Shown: positions 52,900-63,755, counted from the first letter of the stretch. The stretch: DNA of 64,000 bases from Prorocentrum cordatum (GCA_963575745.1 CAUYUJ010016888.1:159501-223500), one strand, 5' to 3'. Made by a program: numbers and translations. Notes: generated from the letters alone by a model not told the origin.

Positions 52900-53647
52900 C
52901 TATGTCACACCTCCCTCGGATAGGTTCGACTTCCTGAAAACCTCTCGGTCCGCAGGGGGTCTCGCGCGCTTGGAAAATCGAATCCTGAATCGAAGAACTC
53001 GCGCACTTAGAGCAATTGAACTTCGCGCCCATTCGACGCCGCCGATGTCCTGAGGCCCGAAGCTCCCTCGCCACCTCGGGGGCGGTTTTTGGGGCTCAAC
53101 CGTCGGGCGCTCAGAGGTCCACGGGTCCGAAACCATGGAGAATCCCAGGGCCCTTCTCGCGCGCCGACGAATCAAAAACGCCTCCGCGTCCCTGCGGTCG
53201 GTCGGAGAGTCAGACTCAACGAATTCCGACCGATCCTTTTCCGCCGTCGCCCCTGCCGACGCATCGGCACATTCGTTGCCGAAGGACAGGAGCGACTGAT
53301 CGTCGTGGCGTGTGACCTTCTCTTGGTGGGCGGCCACCCATTTGAGCACTGCGTCCTCGGGCTCTCTGGCGCGAAGAGCTGTGGCTATCCTGGCCCAGAG
53401 GTCCGCATTGCACCCCCTCCCCAGGGCCTCAAAACCGAAGGTGCGACCTTTGGTCCAGGACTTCAACAAGGGCTGATGATCGGTCACGAAACAGTCGGCC
53501 TGGGATTTCCTCGACCGCAATCGCGAACGCGGTAATCTCCGCGCGGGGAACACTCTGGCGCTTCTCAGGGAGGGTGACGCCGCAACCCCAGACCGACTTC
53601 CAAACCTGGCCATCTGGGGCCAGCGCTACAACTCCAGAGCCAACCAT
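52900..53647 (-). pseudogene. LINE A RNase H, frameshifted
   Basis: Frame one (53647-53429): MVGSGVVALAPDGQVWKSVW and RAEITAFAIAVEE (helix Glu). Frame two (53613-52900): QADCFVTDHQPLLKSW (Asp), AVLKWVAAHQEKVTRH and LSFGNECADASAGATAE (last Asp in N-x-x-A-D). The two join by a one-base shift near 53520. A further 100 residues of Arg/Pro-rich sequence follow to the stop. Confidence 0.7.
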
Positions 53648-54480
53648 TCGACGCCGAGGGCCAAACCGTCCCCGAACGCGGTGTCGAAACCTTCGGCGTC
53701 TCTGGGGATGTCCTGAATCGAGCCGTATCGAAACACTAGGGGAGGCCCGTCATAAAAGAGCGGGACCGTCTCTGCCCGTCCAGGGATCCCTCGGAGCCAG
53801 AAACTTGGCGAACCCTCGTGTCTCGCTATAGCCTGGAGAATCAACGCATCAGATTTCGCGAAATTAGGATGGCCAACGTTGGCCTCGCATTCCCAGGTTC
53901 GGTGAAACAAACTCTCAGGCGCCTGTTGGCACCTCGGGCAGAGAGGGCAAGGGACGTTGTACCCCGCCTGATGCAACCTCTCACAGGTCCACTGGCCCCC
54001 AGTCGTCACCAACACGTTCAGCGCCCAGTCGTCGGAGCCGTCGTCGTCCCTGAGCCTGCGCAGCTCCCTGGACACCTAGTGCGTGTCCGCCCCGTCGCAC
54101 AGGTCACTGCCGTTCTCATGCCCCGGAGCCATACTCCATAATTGCCTATCTATGGTGTCCTCTATGTTTATCTATATGTCCGTGAAATCGCTGTGAACAT
54201 GATCGTGCGCACTGTCTGCGTGCGAAGGAATCGTCCATGTTGCCGCTGCTGAATCCCATTGCATAGGTGAATGTGGGGCCCATCCAATGTCCATCAAGGT
54301 TGCAATCGTAGCGCCAATCGGGCCACTCACTAGTCGCCATCTGCGTGACCCTGCCAGTAATAGCCGCCTACGGATGCTGATCCACGCCGTCGCCACACGC
54401 GCATGCAGTTCAGTGTATTCGCGCCGCATCTTCAGCCACATGTGAATGTGCTCGAGCTTCAACGACTTAGCTGGATCCAT
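53626..54480 (-). pseudogene. LINE A post-RT and zinc-binding region
   Basis: 54172-54480 continues the RT thumb/connection (ATLMDIGWAPHSPMQWDS). 53626-54075, in another frame, contains CERLHQAGYNVPCPLCPRCQ then ESLFHRTWECE, the C-x-x-C…H-x-x-x-x-C zinc motif that precedes RNase H in this LINE type. Confidence 0.65.
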
Positions 54481-56569
54481 TATTGCCGTCGACCATCGCC
54501 AGCGACGTTGTCAAGCAGCGTCCAGGTCCTGCACCCACTGAACACTGCGCCGCCTGTCTTCGCAGCTCTGTCATAACGTGTCCAGCCACCCCAAACGCCT
54601 GATGCGCGTATGTTCCCTGTGGTCGCGAGCCCGCAGTCCATAGAGCAGTCGTAATGCCTCGTAGCTTGGCGTGTCTTCTGGTTCTCTTGATCGCCCACGT
54701 TCGCTTGGCTGCTTTCTGTCTTCTCTCGTTCGCTTTGCTGCAAGTCCGACGACGCCCTGCGCTGGTGTCCATGCCCAGATCCACCGCCTCCAGTGCAGGA
54801 ATGACTGGGACACCTCGTCGTCGTAGACCCGCAGCTACCTCGCTCAAAATCCCGTTGTCCGAAGCGACCACTGTCGCCTTCTCACTGATAACTAACCCAA
54901 CTTGCTGTAACTGTTCACATACTGTGGCGCCTGCTGTGATCGTCGTGGAGGTAGTCTGCTTCGCCGCACCTTCTACTCGGATAACCGTGTCGTCTACAAA
55001 CGTTCTGAGAATAATCTGCATGCCGTACTGCTGATGGGCCTTCTCCATGACCGGACCAGGGAACGCCTTTGCCATTCGCCCTCCATTGAGAGAACCCGCC
55101 ACGATGCCACGCTGCGCCTGGATTCTGTGAGGCACCCAACTGCGATCTTTCAACACCCTAGGCGCCAGGCGAAGCTGTAGATCCAGAAGCAAGACCATGG
55201 CGGGGAACCCTTGTGTGAAAGCAGCAGCACACAACTTTGTGATGTCTAGACTGTCGTAGAATTTCTCTGTGCCCAAAAACACTGTAGCTGGCGATATGTG
55301 AAGCCCCCGTGCTGACTCGTCTAAAAGCCCTCGGACCAACGCAGCTTGCAATGCAGAGGGCCCGCGGACCGCTGTGTCCCAATGCTCGCCCGCCTCGGAG
55401 GTCCATTGCAGCGTTGCCGAGCTGCGTATCTTCGCCCAGAGCCTGACCAAACACGGTAACCGTCGCAATTCTCTATCTCCTCCTCTTGGCTTCGGGGCGA
55501 TCGCTCCGATGACGAGGTTGACCTGCGGGGGCCACATACCAAACTCCTCTATCTCATTGAGTGACCGCCCCAACTATTGAACTCCTGCTCGTGGTAGTCG
55601 CTGAACCTCCACAGGCCCCATCACGTCTATGCCCTTCGATTTCTTCGCATTCATGCTGGCAGTCGCGATCAGCTCGCGCTCCTGCTGCAAGGCCCTCGGC
55701 CGCGCGTATTGCAGCCCGTAGTCTATTATCTTGTAAGCGCTGAAGTTATCGCTGCTCCAAACCTTCTGCCACTTGTCCGCTCGGTGGCCCATCGTCTCAG
55801 AGGGTGAGGCGAATGCGCGGTCCGTGCCAGTGATCTCGCTGGCCTTGTCGAGCACCCCCCGCGTATACCTGTGGATTACTCCTGGAGTAGTCCTCCACGT
55901 GCGAATCACCCACTACTGGAAACTCTTATTCGCCTTCGATAGGGGTCGGCCAATCACTCTGTTGAGAAACTGATTTGTCATGTGCTGCATGTCCGAAAAG
56001 TCAGAGTCGTCTGAATCCGATATCATGGTGATCATTCCTAACCGGCACTTGAACTTGTCTTCATTGTGGAAAATCGTGTACACGTCCGTAACGTTATTAA
56101 TGCCCGGCGGGTCTTCGATATTGTTGAAGACCACTTGTGCATCGGATATTCGTTGAGACTGCCGTATTACTCCCGCTCGCTTGACCAGGGTACTGCATAT
56201 ATTCCACCACTCTGCCACTGGATCTCGCATGTGAGGGCGGTCGGGGGTCGCGCGCGTCCACTCCCACCTGAACGCGAAGCCCTTGGCTCTGCCCCTGACC
56301 TTGTCGGCCTCCTGCTGCTCGAGCTTGTGCGCGGTGATGGTGGCCTCCTCGAGCGTCGCCGCCCAGTCCGCGTGGCAGGGTGGCAGCCTGTCCCTGGCTG
56401 GTGGGCGCCTATCCCGGAGAAAGTGCGGGAACAGCTCCCGCTTTTCCTCCAGGCATGGTGCCTGGGTCTTCTCTAGCATCCGCGCCTGCTCCCAGACCTC
56501 GTGATCAATGTAGAAAGGGGGTGCTCTCCTCCCCAGTGTCCGTAACCTGCGGAAGCTGCATCTCCTCAA
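54467..56569 (-). pseudogene. LINE A linker and reverse transcriptase with two in-frame stops
   Basis: One frame broken by stops at 55913-55915 and 55574-55576. The RT part has VIGAIAPKPRGGDRELRR (fingers), VFLGTEKFYDSLDI (motif A, with Gly where the first catalytic Asp normally stands), QRGIVAGSLNGGRMAKAF (motif B), IILRTFVDDTVIRVEG (catalytic FVDD) and VDLGMDTSAGRRRT. The upstream linker has KWQKVWSSDNFSAYKIIDYG. The stops and the motif A change show that it is inactive. Confidence 0.75.
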
Positions 56570-57480
56570 AAGCCTCCTGCAAATGTTCCTCCAGCTGCTG
56601 TTGTCTGCGTAGTCGAGCTTCCGCTAGCTTCCTCTGCCTCTTGCTCTCTGGGTCGGGCGAGATGGTGGGTCTCTTCGCCGCGGGTAGCTCCTTCGCGATC
56701 TCCAGCGCTCTGCGCCGCCACCCCACCTTCGCGTGCTTCGCCTCCAGCGCCGGGCCTGCGTGGGTCTTCCAGGGTACCTCGGGCACGATTGACAGCTTCG
56801 TTGCCGTCGAGATCCCGCACTTGGCGATCGCGTAGTCGATGGGCGCGCCACAACTCATGTTGCACGTTACTTCGCCGTTGGATGGGGTGATGACCTGCGC
56901 GTCCAGCTTCTCCGGCCAGGATGTCTTTGCCCACTCGGATGGATGCATGTTCCAGTCGCCCATCACCAACCAGGGCTCCTTGACCGTGCTAATGAAGGCC
57001 GTCAGTCTGACCAGGGTCTTCTCATTCGGCCCTCGAAACTTGCGCCCGGGGAGGAGGTGGCACGCCGCAACTACGATGTTGCCCATGCGAGTGTGCCATA
57101 GCAGAGGGGCGAATCCTTTGAAACAGTCGCGCCCTGTGCGAACTCGCCCTGGCTCTCGTAAGTGTTCAAAGGAAGTGGTTGCCATTCGCTTCTGTGTAAT
57201 GATCCATTCACCACGTGGCGTGCCCTCGCTAGACCTCCCCGTCATAGTGGCCTCTGTGGCTGTGGGCTTCCAGCCGTCGCGCCCCAAGTCAGACCTCGCC
57301 TCCTGTAGACGGTGTCCTCTCTGATGAGTCTCCGTAAACCCAATGATATCATGCTGCTTTGCCTGCTCGCGCTTGAAGGACCTCGCCACTGGTCCCCACT
57401 CTGAAATATTACTGAAGAGTAGCTTTGAACTCGAATTGGCCGTGCTCGATGGTGTAGGGGAAGCGTCGCCGCCGAAACTG
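56505..57480 (-). pseudogene. LINE A APE-type endonuclease
   Basis: The C-terminal part of a long frame. QHDIIGFTETHQRGH supplies the catalytic Glu (T-E-T-H), then LLWHTRMGNIVVAACHLLPG, LVMGDWNMHPSEWAK (G-D-x-N) and CGAPIDYAIAKCG (I-D-Y). The final Ser-Asp-His motif is PWKTHAGPAL, H present. It would nick target DNA for target-primed reverse transcription. The next domain lies one base out of frame, lost in a C-run near 56522. Confidence 0.75.
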
Positions 57481-58419
57481 TTACCCACGCTGAGCAGCAG
57501 CACCAGAACCTGAAGCAGACGATGAAGCACCTTTGCCGCAAGCCTTGGCATTGTTCGCAATCCGTTTGCGCTCCGGCTCCAATGCCGCTGCTCTGTCCGC
57601 TTCTGCTGCCGCCAACAACTCAGGGGAGTCCTCGCTCGGCTGCTCGGTGTGCTTCGCCTCCCCTCGCTGGTCCTCGGTCGATGTACCCACTGCTGATTGT
57701 CCTTGTTCGCCCGTGCGCTGTCTCTTCGTAGCGCCCGAACGGATGTCCTTGACCTTTGTGAACTGCTCATGTACTGCCTGCTGGATAGCCGCCACCTGAT
57801 CGCACTTCTCCTTGACAGTGGCCTCCAGGGCCCGTAAGACCCGCTGCTCCTCTGCGTCGAACGCGCCGATGTCCTGGAAGAGCGTGTCGTCCACCGCAAA
57901 GACCACGCGCTTCCCGTCGGCCGTGTAGCCCTGCGGGGCATGCTGGCTGTTGGCCTCCGCCGCCACACGAACCAACGCGTCCGCGTGCTCCTTCTTGGCT
58001 GTGGCGTGCTCCAAGGCCGCACACTTCGTGGCCTCCCTGGCGAGCTCCAGCCTGTGCTCCGCATCAAACTCTGCCTTGGAAGCCCCCTCGAGGGCGTCCG
58101 CTTTCCACTTGAGCTCCTTCGCGGACCTCGTATAGAACTCCTGGGGGGACACCTGCACCACCTGGCTCTCCCTGAACTGTGGAAGAGAGGCAAGCTGTTC
58201 GAGAAGTGTTGCAGGGTCGACCTTCGTGGGCCCGATGGTCGTCTCCGACGCTCGATGATCATACCACAAACTCTGCCTCTTCGAGCGCCACGGAAGTGAT
58301 CTCTGGTACAAGTCCATCGCTCTCCCGCACTTCGCATATTTGCCATCGTTCCTCTGGATGCGGAAATTGAAAGCCCAATTGCCGCACGAGCATACCGTGA
58401 AATCGTCCTTCCTCGCCAT
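57481..58419 (-). CDS. LINE A ORF1
   Basis: 312 intact codons. It begins with a zinc-ribbon-like motif, FTVCSCGNWAFNFRIQRNDG then YAKCG (C-x-C…C), continues with a long charged helical region (residues about 100-210; KWKADALEGASKAEFDAEHR, ALRALEATVKEKCDQVAAIQ) that could form a coiled coil, and ends Ser/Gly-rich. It is the RNA-binding ORF1 product by position, directly upstream of and overlapping the endonuclease frame. A CCHC knuckle is not seen. Confidence 0.6.
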   Translation of the reverse strand: MARKDDFTVCSCGNWAFNFRIQRNDGKYAKCGRAMDLYQRSLPWRSKRQSLWYDHRASETTIGPTKVDPATLLEQLASLPQFRESQVVQVSPQEFYTRSAKELKWKADALEGASKAEFDAEHRLELAREATKCAALEHATAKKEHADALVRVAAEANSQHAPQGYTADGKRVVFAVDDTLFQDIGAFDAEEQRVLRALEATVKEKCDQVAAIQQAVHEQFTKVKDIRSGATKRQRTGEQGQSAVGTSTEDQRGEAKHTEQPSEDSPELLAAAEADRAAALEPERKRIANNAKACGKGASSSASGSGAAAQRG

Positions 58420-58526
58420 CTTCGTGTGGGAGGAATGGTTGCGGGAACGGGACGGGCACCCGTCCCTGAAACTGTGGGGCCGCTGCTCCCCAGTGCCAGC
58501 TCAACGACTTGAGCCAAAATGGATAC

Positions 58527-58716
58527 GGAGGAGGAGGAGGAGGAGGAGGAGGAGGAGGTGGAGGAGGAGGAGGGGGAGGAGGAGGAGGAGGAGGAGGAGG
58601 AGGAGGAGGAGGAGGAGAGAGGAGGAGGGAGGAGGAGAGGAGGAGGAGGAGGAGGGGGAGGAAGGGGAGGAGGGAGGAGGGAGGAGGAGGAGGAGGAGGA
58701 GAGGAGGAGGAGGATG
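58527..58716. repeat. (GGA)n tract
   Basis: 190-bp GGA tract just upstream (in minus sense) of LINE A ORF1 and just downstream of a LINE 3' fragment. Confidence 0.96.
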
Positions 58717-58769
58717 ATAGTAAGAGCGCCTTGGAAAAGGTCGGAAGGTGAACACACCAAAGACTGGCA

Positions 58770-59345
58770 AGGTTACAAAAAATTATGCCATCGATTGTGA
58801 ACTGGCTTCTTTGGCCTTTAACTCGGGCGAGTAAGGCAGCCATTCTCTGCTCATACTGTGGGGCCTCTTCACTAGAGGAGAAACCTCTGGGGACGGACGA
58901 CACAGACTGCACCTCTTTCGGGCTTGCGAGAGTCGCATCAAGTCGAGAAATGGGGATGGCCTTATCCAAACGTTCCCTCAACCTTGGGTTTGGCCCTAAC
59001 CCCCGACGAAACGCGCTCAAAACCTCGAGGCCCTTAGACGTAGGTGCTTCACAAGTCTTAGCAAGTTTGATCATCCTTCCCTGAGTCCAGCCACCACAGT
59101 TGAGACACAAAAATTGTTGCTCCTTTATCTCGGTGCGTCCAGAACCCGAAACAGGACCAGAGGAAGCACCAGAAGCAGTTTTGAGAGCCGTTCCCGACAC
59201 GGCAACGAGGGAATGGCCCATGGGATTCTCGAGCAACTTAGCTATCGCCGTGGGCGTGCCCTGACATCCGTCAGCAGGGCGATCACCAGACGAGCTGACA
59301 ATTAGACAGTGAACACACTGAACTCCAAGCTCAGTCCGACGCCAT
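58770..59345 (-). pseudogene. LINE C-terminal fragment D
   Basis: Minus frame with QQFLCLNCGGWTQGRMIKLA then KTCEAPTSKGLEVLSAFRRG, a C-x-x-C-G…C zinc-like motif seen at the end of dinoflagellate LINE proteins, followed by RLRERLDKAIPISRLDA and an EQRMAALLARVKGQRS helix. The surrounding repeat tracts make the frame appear longer than the coding part. No RT or RNase H here. Confidence 0.5.
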
Positions 59346-59380
59346 TCGTGCCAACTACGCTTGGCTCGAGACCGCTGCGG

Positions 59381-59515
59381 AGGAGGGAGGAGGAGGAGGA
59401 GGAGGAGGAGGGGGAGGAGGAGGAGGAGGAGGAGGAGGAGGAGGAGGAGGAAGAGGAGGAGGGAGGAGGAGGAGGAGGAGGAGGAGGAGGAGGAGGAGGA
59501 GGAGGAGGAGGGGCG
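59381..59515. repeat. (GGA)n tract
   Basis: GGA tract of 135 bp. Confidence 0.96.
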
Positions 59516-59740
59516 GCGGGCGGGCCCGATCACCCGGGATATCACTGGACCCCTTAAGAAAAGTCTCCAGTCGGCGGATGGTGCAGAGCTCGACGCAATG
59601 GGGCGGGATGGGTGGGAGACAAAACATGTCAGACATGTTGCGGCCGCAGCCAAGCCTGCCCATCCGGTATGCGTGCCCCTCTCCCTTCTCCCCTCTCCCT
59701 CCTGTAAGAACCTCTTCCCCCCTCCTCCTCCGTCCCCTCC
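59516..59740. repeat. Dispersed repeat copy at 59570-59660
   Basis: TCGGCGGATGGTGCAGAGCT…ATGTCAGACATGTTGCGG matches 46300-46385 and the reverse of 11560-11640. All three copies lie near microsatellite tracts. Confidence 0.55.
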
Positions 59741-59754
59741 TTGGAACCAGCTTC

Positions 59755-59920
59755 ATCAATACAAAGCCTGCTAGAGGACTGCTTGGATCGGCCCTTGACG
59801 CTTGACCCACCTCGCTGGCGCGCGGAGCGCGCCAGGGGCGGCGCTGCAGGCGCCGCCAGGTGGGTCTGGCGCCGACCCAAGCAATCTGCGCGGACTTACG
59901 ACAATTTCTGTATATGCAGG
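59755..59920. mobile_element. Decayed hairpin element related to 27210-27370
   Basis: The centre GAGCGCGCCAGGGGCGGCGC is nearly that of the 27.2-kb hairpin. The arms (ACTGCTTGGATCGGCC and CGACCCAAGCAATCTGCG) still pair, with more mismatches. Confidence 0.5.
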
Positions 59921-60320
59921 TTCGCCTTCTTCAGTCCTCTCCGCACTCCTCCTCCCCCCGAGGCAGCGCGAGAATAGCGTGCGCAGTGACGCGCAACTGG
60001 TGCCCCATACTACATATTCAAACCGCACAATGTAGATGTGCGGCAAGGACGCCATGGCCTTCGAAAGCCATGTTAAACTTGTCGATCGAGGTTGGCCGGC
60101 GAAAACCGCAAATGATGGGCTGAAGGGGCAAGGATGCAAAAGTAGCCTGGGAAAGCTACTCATCCTAACTGTGCGGGGTGCTGTACTCCAGCACGCGCAC
60201 GGATCGGGGTGAACGTGCCAATCGGGGCCAAGGCGGCAACACGAACCACGCGGTTGGCAGACCGCCCCTATCCCTTTCCACGGAATTGTGGAATGTTCGG
60301 GTGCACGATCGCATGGCTCT
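59921..60320. other. Unrecognised region
   Basis: No gene or repeat recognised in this 400 bp. Confidence 0.3.
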
Positions 60321-60450
60321 GGCCATTGCTCGGACGTCCATTCCCTGTTTTTTTTTTCGGTTCCGCGCGTGTTTCTTTCGCCAGATGGCCGAGGATGCTC
60401 CTCGAAGGCCCTCGCCGAAGGAAAGAATGCACACGTCCGAGCGATGCCAG
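60321..60450. mobile_element. Fold-back element, copy 2
   Basis: Left GGCCATTGCTCGGACGT, right ACGTCCGAGCGATGCC. The interior matches 25412-25536. Confidence 0.7.
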
Positions 60451-60610
60451 GGGCTCACGGACCCGTGCATCTGGCGGGCGGGTCTCGGCGCGTGCCCCCG
60501 AGGCGTGACGCCGAGGCCGCCCGATCCGGCGGCGGAGGGCGCCGACTCTGCATGGAAACGGGGCCCGCCGCCGATCCACGCGCCTTTCATCCCTTCTGCA
60601 TTGTCCTCGA

Positions 60611-60739
60611 CTGGCCATCGCTCGGACGTCCATTCCCCGTGTCTTTTTCGGTTCTGTGCGTGGTTTTTTCGCCAAATGATCAAGGATGCTCCTCGATGGT
60701 CCTCGCCGAAGGAAGAATGCACACGTCCGAGCGATGCCA
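60611..60739. mobile_element. Fold-back element, copy 3
   Basis: Pairing extends a few bases beyond the ends seen in the other copies (TCGACTGGCCATCGCTCGG against CCGAGCGATGCCAAGTCGA). It lies 160 bp from copy 2 in the same orientation. Confidence 0.7.
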
Positions 60740-60919
60740 AGTCGAACATCGCACGCCGTCAAAGGTTGGGGGGTGAGATCGAAGAGGAACGGAGAGCCCC
60801 CCACCAGGAAGTCGGAGTTCGGTTTCGAGCTCGTGTCGCGCGTGCGGGCGAAGCTGCGCGGGCGGGCGAGAGGGATGACCCCGCTGTGGCTAGGGAGAGT
60901 TAAGAGCCGTTGACCGCCC

Positions 60920-62400
60920 CTCTTCACTCCCTGGTGGGCGGGCGGTGGCCACATTGTCCCGCTCTGGTGCCCCGTCGCTGTCTGCCTCTCCACCGCGGTG
61001 GGCGGGCGGTGGCTGGGTTGTCCCGCCCTGGTATCCCATCGGTGTCCCGTCAATGTCCCGTTGGTGTTCCGTGGCTGTCCCGTCGCTGTCCAATCGGTGT
61101 CGTGTCAATGTCCCATTGGTGCCCCCGTGGTGTCTCTTTGGTGTCCCGTGGTGAGATCGATAACGAAGAAATCGATAATAAAGCCGATAATGATATCGAC
61201 CGTAAGATCTAGCGAGGGAGATCGATAGTAACCCGACGGTGAGATCGAGTGTGATCGAACGTGGAATCGACTGATGCCCCGAAATGTCCCGATGATGTCC
61301 CGTGGTGTCCCGTCGGTGTCCCGCGGGTGTTCTGTCGGTGTCCTGTGGTGAGGTCGATGGTGGGATCGATCGTGAGATCGGTAACGAGAGCGATCGTAAC
61401 ATCGATGATGAGATCGATCGAGTGATATCGATGGTGAGATCGAGCGAGCGAAATCGATCAAGGAATCGGACATGAGATTGATCTGTGTCCCTATGGTGTG
61501 CCGATGGTGCCCCGTGGCTTCCCGTCGGTGTCCCGCGGCGGTCGGGTTCCCGCGGTGTCCCGTCGGTGCCCCTTCGGTTTCCCGTCGGTGCCCCGTGGTG
61601 AGATCGATAATGAGACTTATCGTGAGATCGATAGTGACATCGATGGTGAGATCGATAGTGGGATCACTTGTGAGGTCTAGACTGATATCAACAATGAGGT
61701 CGATCGAGCGAGAATGATGGTGGGATCGATCGAATGAAACCGATAGCTATATCAAACATGAGATCAATCGTGTATTTGATGATGACCTGATGGTGTCCTG
61801 ATCGGTACCCCGATTGGTGTCCGATTGGTGTCTTGATGGTGTCCTGGTGGTGTTTCGTTGGTGTTTCGGTGGTGTCCTAGTGGTGTCCCGATCGGGCCCC
61901 CAAGTGGTGTTCCGATGGTGTCCCGATTGGTGTCCCGATGGGTGTCCTGATGGTGTCCTGGTGGAGCTTCGATGGTGTTTCGAGGGTGTCCTGGTGGTGC
62001 CCATAGTGAAGCTTGGGTGGGGGGAAGAATACGCGAAACGGTTTTCAATGCCAGGCCGCAAGATCGACTGTGATATTGAGCGAATGATGTCCCGTCGGTG
62101 TCCCGATTGGTGTCCCGTCGGTGTCCAAATTGGTGCTCTGATGGTGTCCGATAGACACATGCATCCGGCCAAGCGATTTCACTTGTGGCCGCGAGCGTCC
62201 CGAGACAGAATAAATGGCACCACGAACGCTGGGATGAGGAAGCCCGATTTCGAAGCTTCGGGCGAGTTCGATAATGAAATCGGTAGTAATGGCACCGACA
62301 CTGACTGCAATGGAGTGCAATCGACAGAGAGACAGATCGATCGTGAGATCGATTATATGACCGACTGTGTGATCGATGGTGGGATACGCCAAATGTCCCG
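60920..62400. repeat. GTGTCCCGTCGGTGTCC and GAGATCGATCGTGAGATC minisatellites
   Basis: Two interleaved families: 10-11 bp GGTGTCCCGTC-type units and 8-12 bp GTGAGATCGATC-type units, alternating in blocks (61030-61160, 61260-61480, 61490-61760, 61790-62010, 62085-62150 and 62330-62400). 60929-61035 has two copies of a GGTGGGCGGGCGGTGGC unit. Unique sequence lies at 62010-62085 and 62160-62270. Confidence 0.85.
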
Positions 62401-62436
62401 TCGGTGTCCACACGCTCTCCTGCTCATTGCGGGACG

Positions 62437-62614
62437 GGAAAATGACCACAACCACTGCTTCTTGTTTGCGCCGCCTTCCAGCCGGCCTAAAAAGAAGCAG
62501 TGGTTGTGGTCATTTCCCTGGTGCCAAGCTTAACGAAATTGACCACAACCACTGCTTTGTTTCTGCTGGCTGGAAGGCGGCAACACAAGAAAAGCAATGG
62601 CTGTGGTCGTTTTC
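62437..62614. mobile_element. Two adjacent hairpin elements in opposite orientation
   Basis: Element 1 (62439-62515): AATGACCACAACCACTGCTT pairs with AAGCAGTGGTTGTGGTCATT, arms of about 25 bp. Element 2 (62537-62614) has the same outer arm (TTGACCACAACCACTGCTTT) with a more diverged right arm. The loop of element 2 (GCTGGCTGGAAGGCGGCAA) is the reverse complement of that of element 1 (GCCGCCTTCCAGCCGGC), so the second is an inverted copy. Confidence 0.75.
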
Positions 62615-62727
62615 ACGTCCCATACTCATGTTCGCTTCAGCTCTGTTCGTTCCCCCTTCGCCTCATTCCTCGCCTCTCTCCTTGCTTTCCGTCCGTCCCT
62701 CCCACCTTCTTCCGTCCACTCTTTGTT

Positions 62728-62910
62728 TAAAGTGGCCCTGTGACACGCAAATAAATACACATAAATCAACAGATTCCCCATATTTTCTTATATTTTCTGG
62801 GTTTCTGTCTTCCCCCCCACTTCCCGTATTTTCCTATATTTTCGGGGGAATCGAGGATTAATTGTGTCGGTGTGTTTCTTTGTATTTGTTTCCCCTCCTG
62901 ACATTCTTTG
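62728..62910. repeat. Dispersed 190-bp repeat, copy 2
   Basis: Partner of 23985-24180, with CCCATATTTTCTTATATTTT and GGGGGAATCGAGGATTAA. Confidence 0.6.
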
Positions 62911-62984
62911 TTTCCTGGCCCTCGGAGGCCGCGGGGCCGGCAACTCTCTAGGGGGGTTGACACGACGGCAGCGACGGCACCGCC

Positions 62985-63755
62985 TGGGTATATCCCGCGG
63001 TGCTCCCCCCGGCCGCGCGAGCGGTCAAAGGGGAGGGGGCCCCCCTTCGGGCGTTCGTGTTTGAGGCTTTCCCGGGGGCTCTTTTGAGCCCCCTGGCTGC
63101 CGGGAGAAGGTGCCCTGTAGCTGCTGGGGCCTCCTTCCTCCTCCTCCTCCTCCTCCTCCTCCTCCTCCTCCTCCTCCTCCTCCTCCTCCCCCTTCTCCTC
63201 CGTCCCCTCTCCCTCCTCCTCTTTCTCCTCCTCCTCCTCCCCCTCCTCCTCCTCCTCCTCCTCCTCCTCCTCTTCTCTGTAGGGCTGCTGAGCGCGCCGC
63301 GGCACTCGTGGCGTCAAGGCAGCAGCGACGGCGACGGCATCTCGTAAGTGCCCCGCGGCGCACCCGCGGCCGCGCGAGCGGTCAGGGAAGGGCGCCCGGG
63401 GATCGGGCGTTCCAGGTCGAAGGCGGCGACGGCGGCGACGGCATCTCCTCCTCCTCCTCCTCTTACTCCTCCACCTCCTCCTCCTCCTCCTCCTCCTCCT
63501 CCTCCCTCCTCCTCCTCCTCCTCCTCCACCTCCTCCTCCTCCACCTCCTCCTCCTCCTCCTCCTCCGGGGTGTCCCGCGGAGCTCCCCCGGCCGCGCGAG
63601 CGGTCAAGGGGAGGTGCCCGGGTTCGCACGTTCGCGGTTGAAGGTTGCAGCGACGGCGACGGCATCTCGTGAGTGTTCCGTGGTGTCCCCCCGACCGCGC
63701 GAGCGGTCAAGGGGTGGTGCCCTAGTTTGGGCGTTCCAGGTTGAAGGTCACTTGT
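62985..63755. repeat. Four copies of a hairpin-bearing module, with (TCC)n tracts
   Basis: Modules near 62990-63065, 63350-63425, 63570-63650 and 63680-63755 share TCCCGCGGTGCTCCCCC, GCCGCGCGAGCGGTCAAGGG and a GGGCGTTCCAGGTTGAAGG-like end. GACCGC-GCGA-GCGGTC at 63690-63706 is a 6-bp stem with a GCGA loop. (TCC)n tracts lie at 63130-63274 and 63443-63575. Confidence 0.7.

Larger units (their letters stand above)
52640..58420 (-). mobile_element. Nearly full-length LINE copy A
   Basis: In minus order: ORF1 (58419-57481), APE-type endonuclease, RT, zinc-binding domain and RNase H, covering about 5.8 kb. It carries at least three frameshifts and two in-frame stops. The domain order EN-RT-Zn-RNase H is that of an RNase H-bearing LINE clade common in dinoflagellates. 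Confidence 0.8.

Noticed and set aside
58259-59653. 464-codon minus frame read as one protein
   Set aside because: Two GGA/TCC tracts make up much of it. Only the stretch between about 58.77 and 59.35 kb looks coding.
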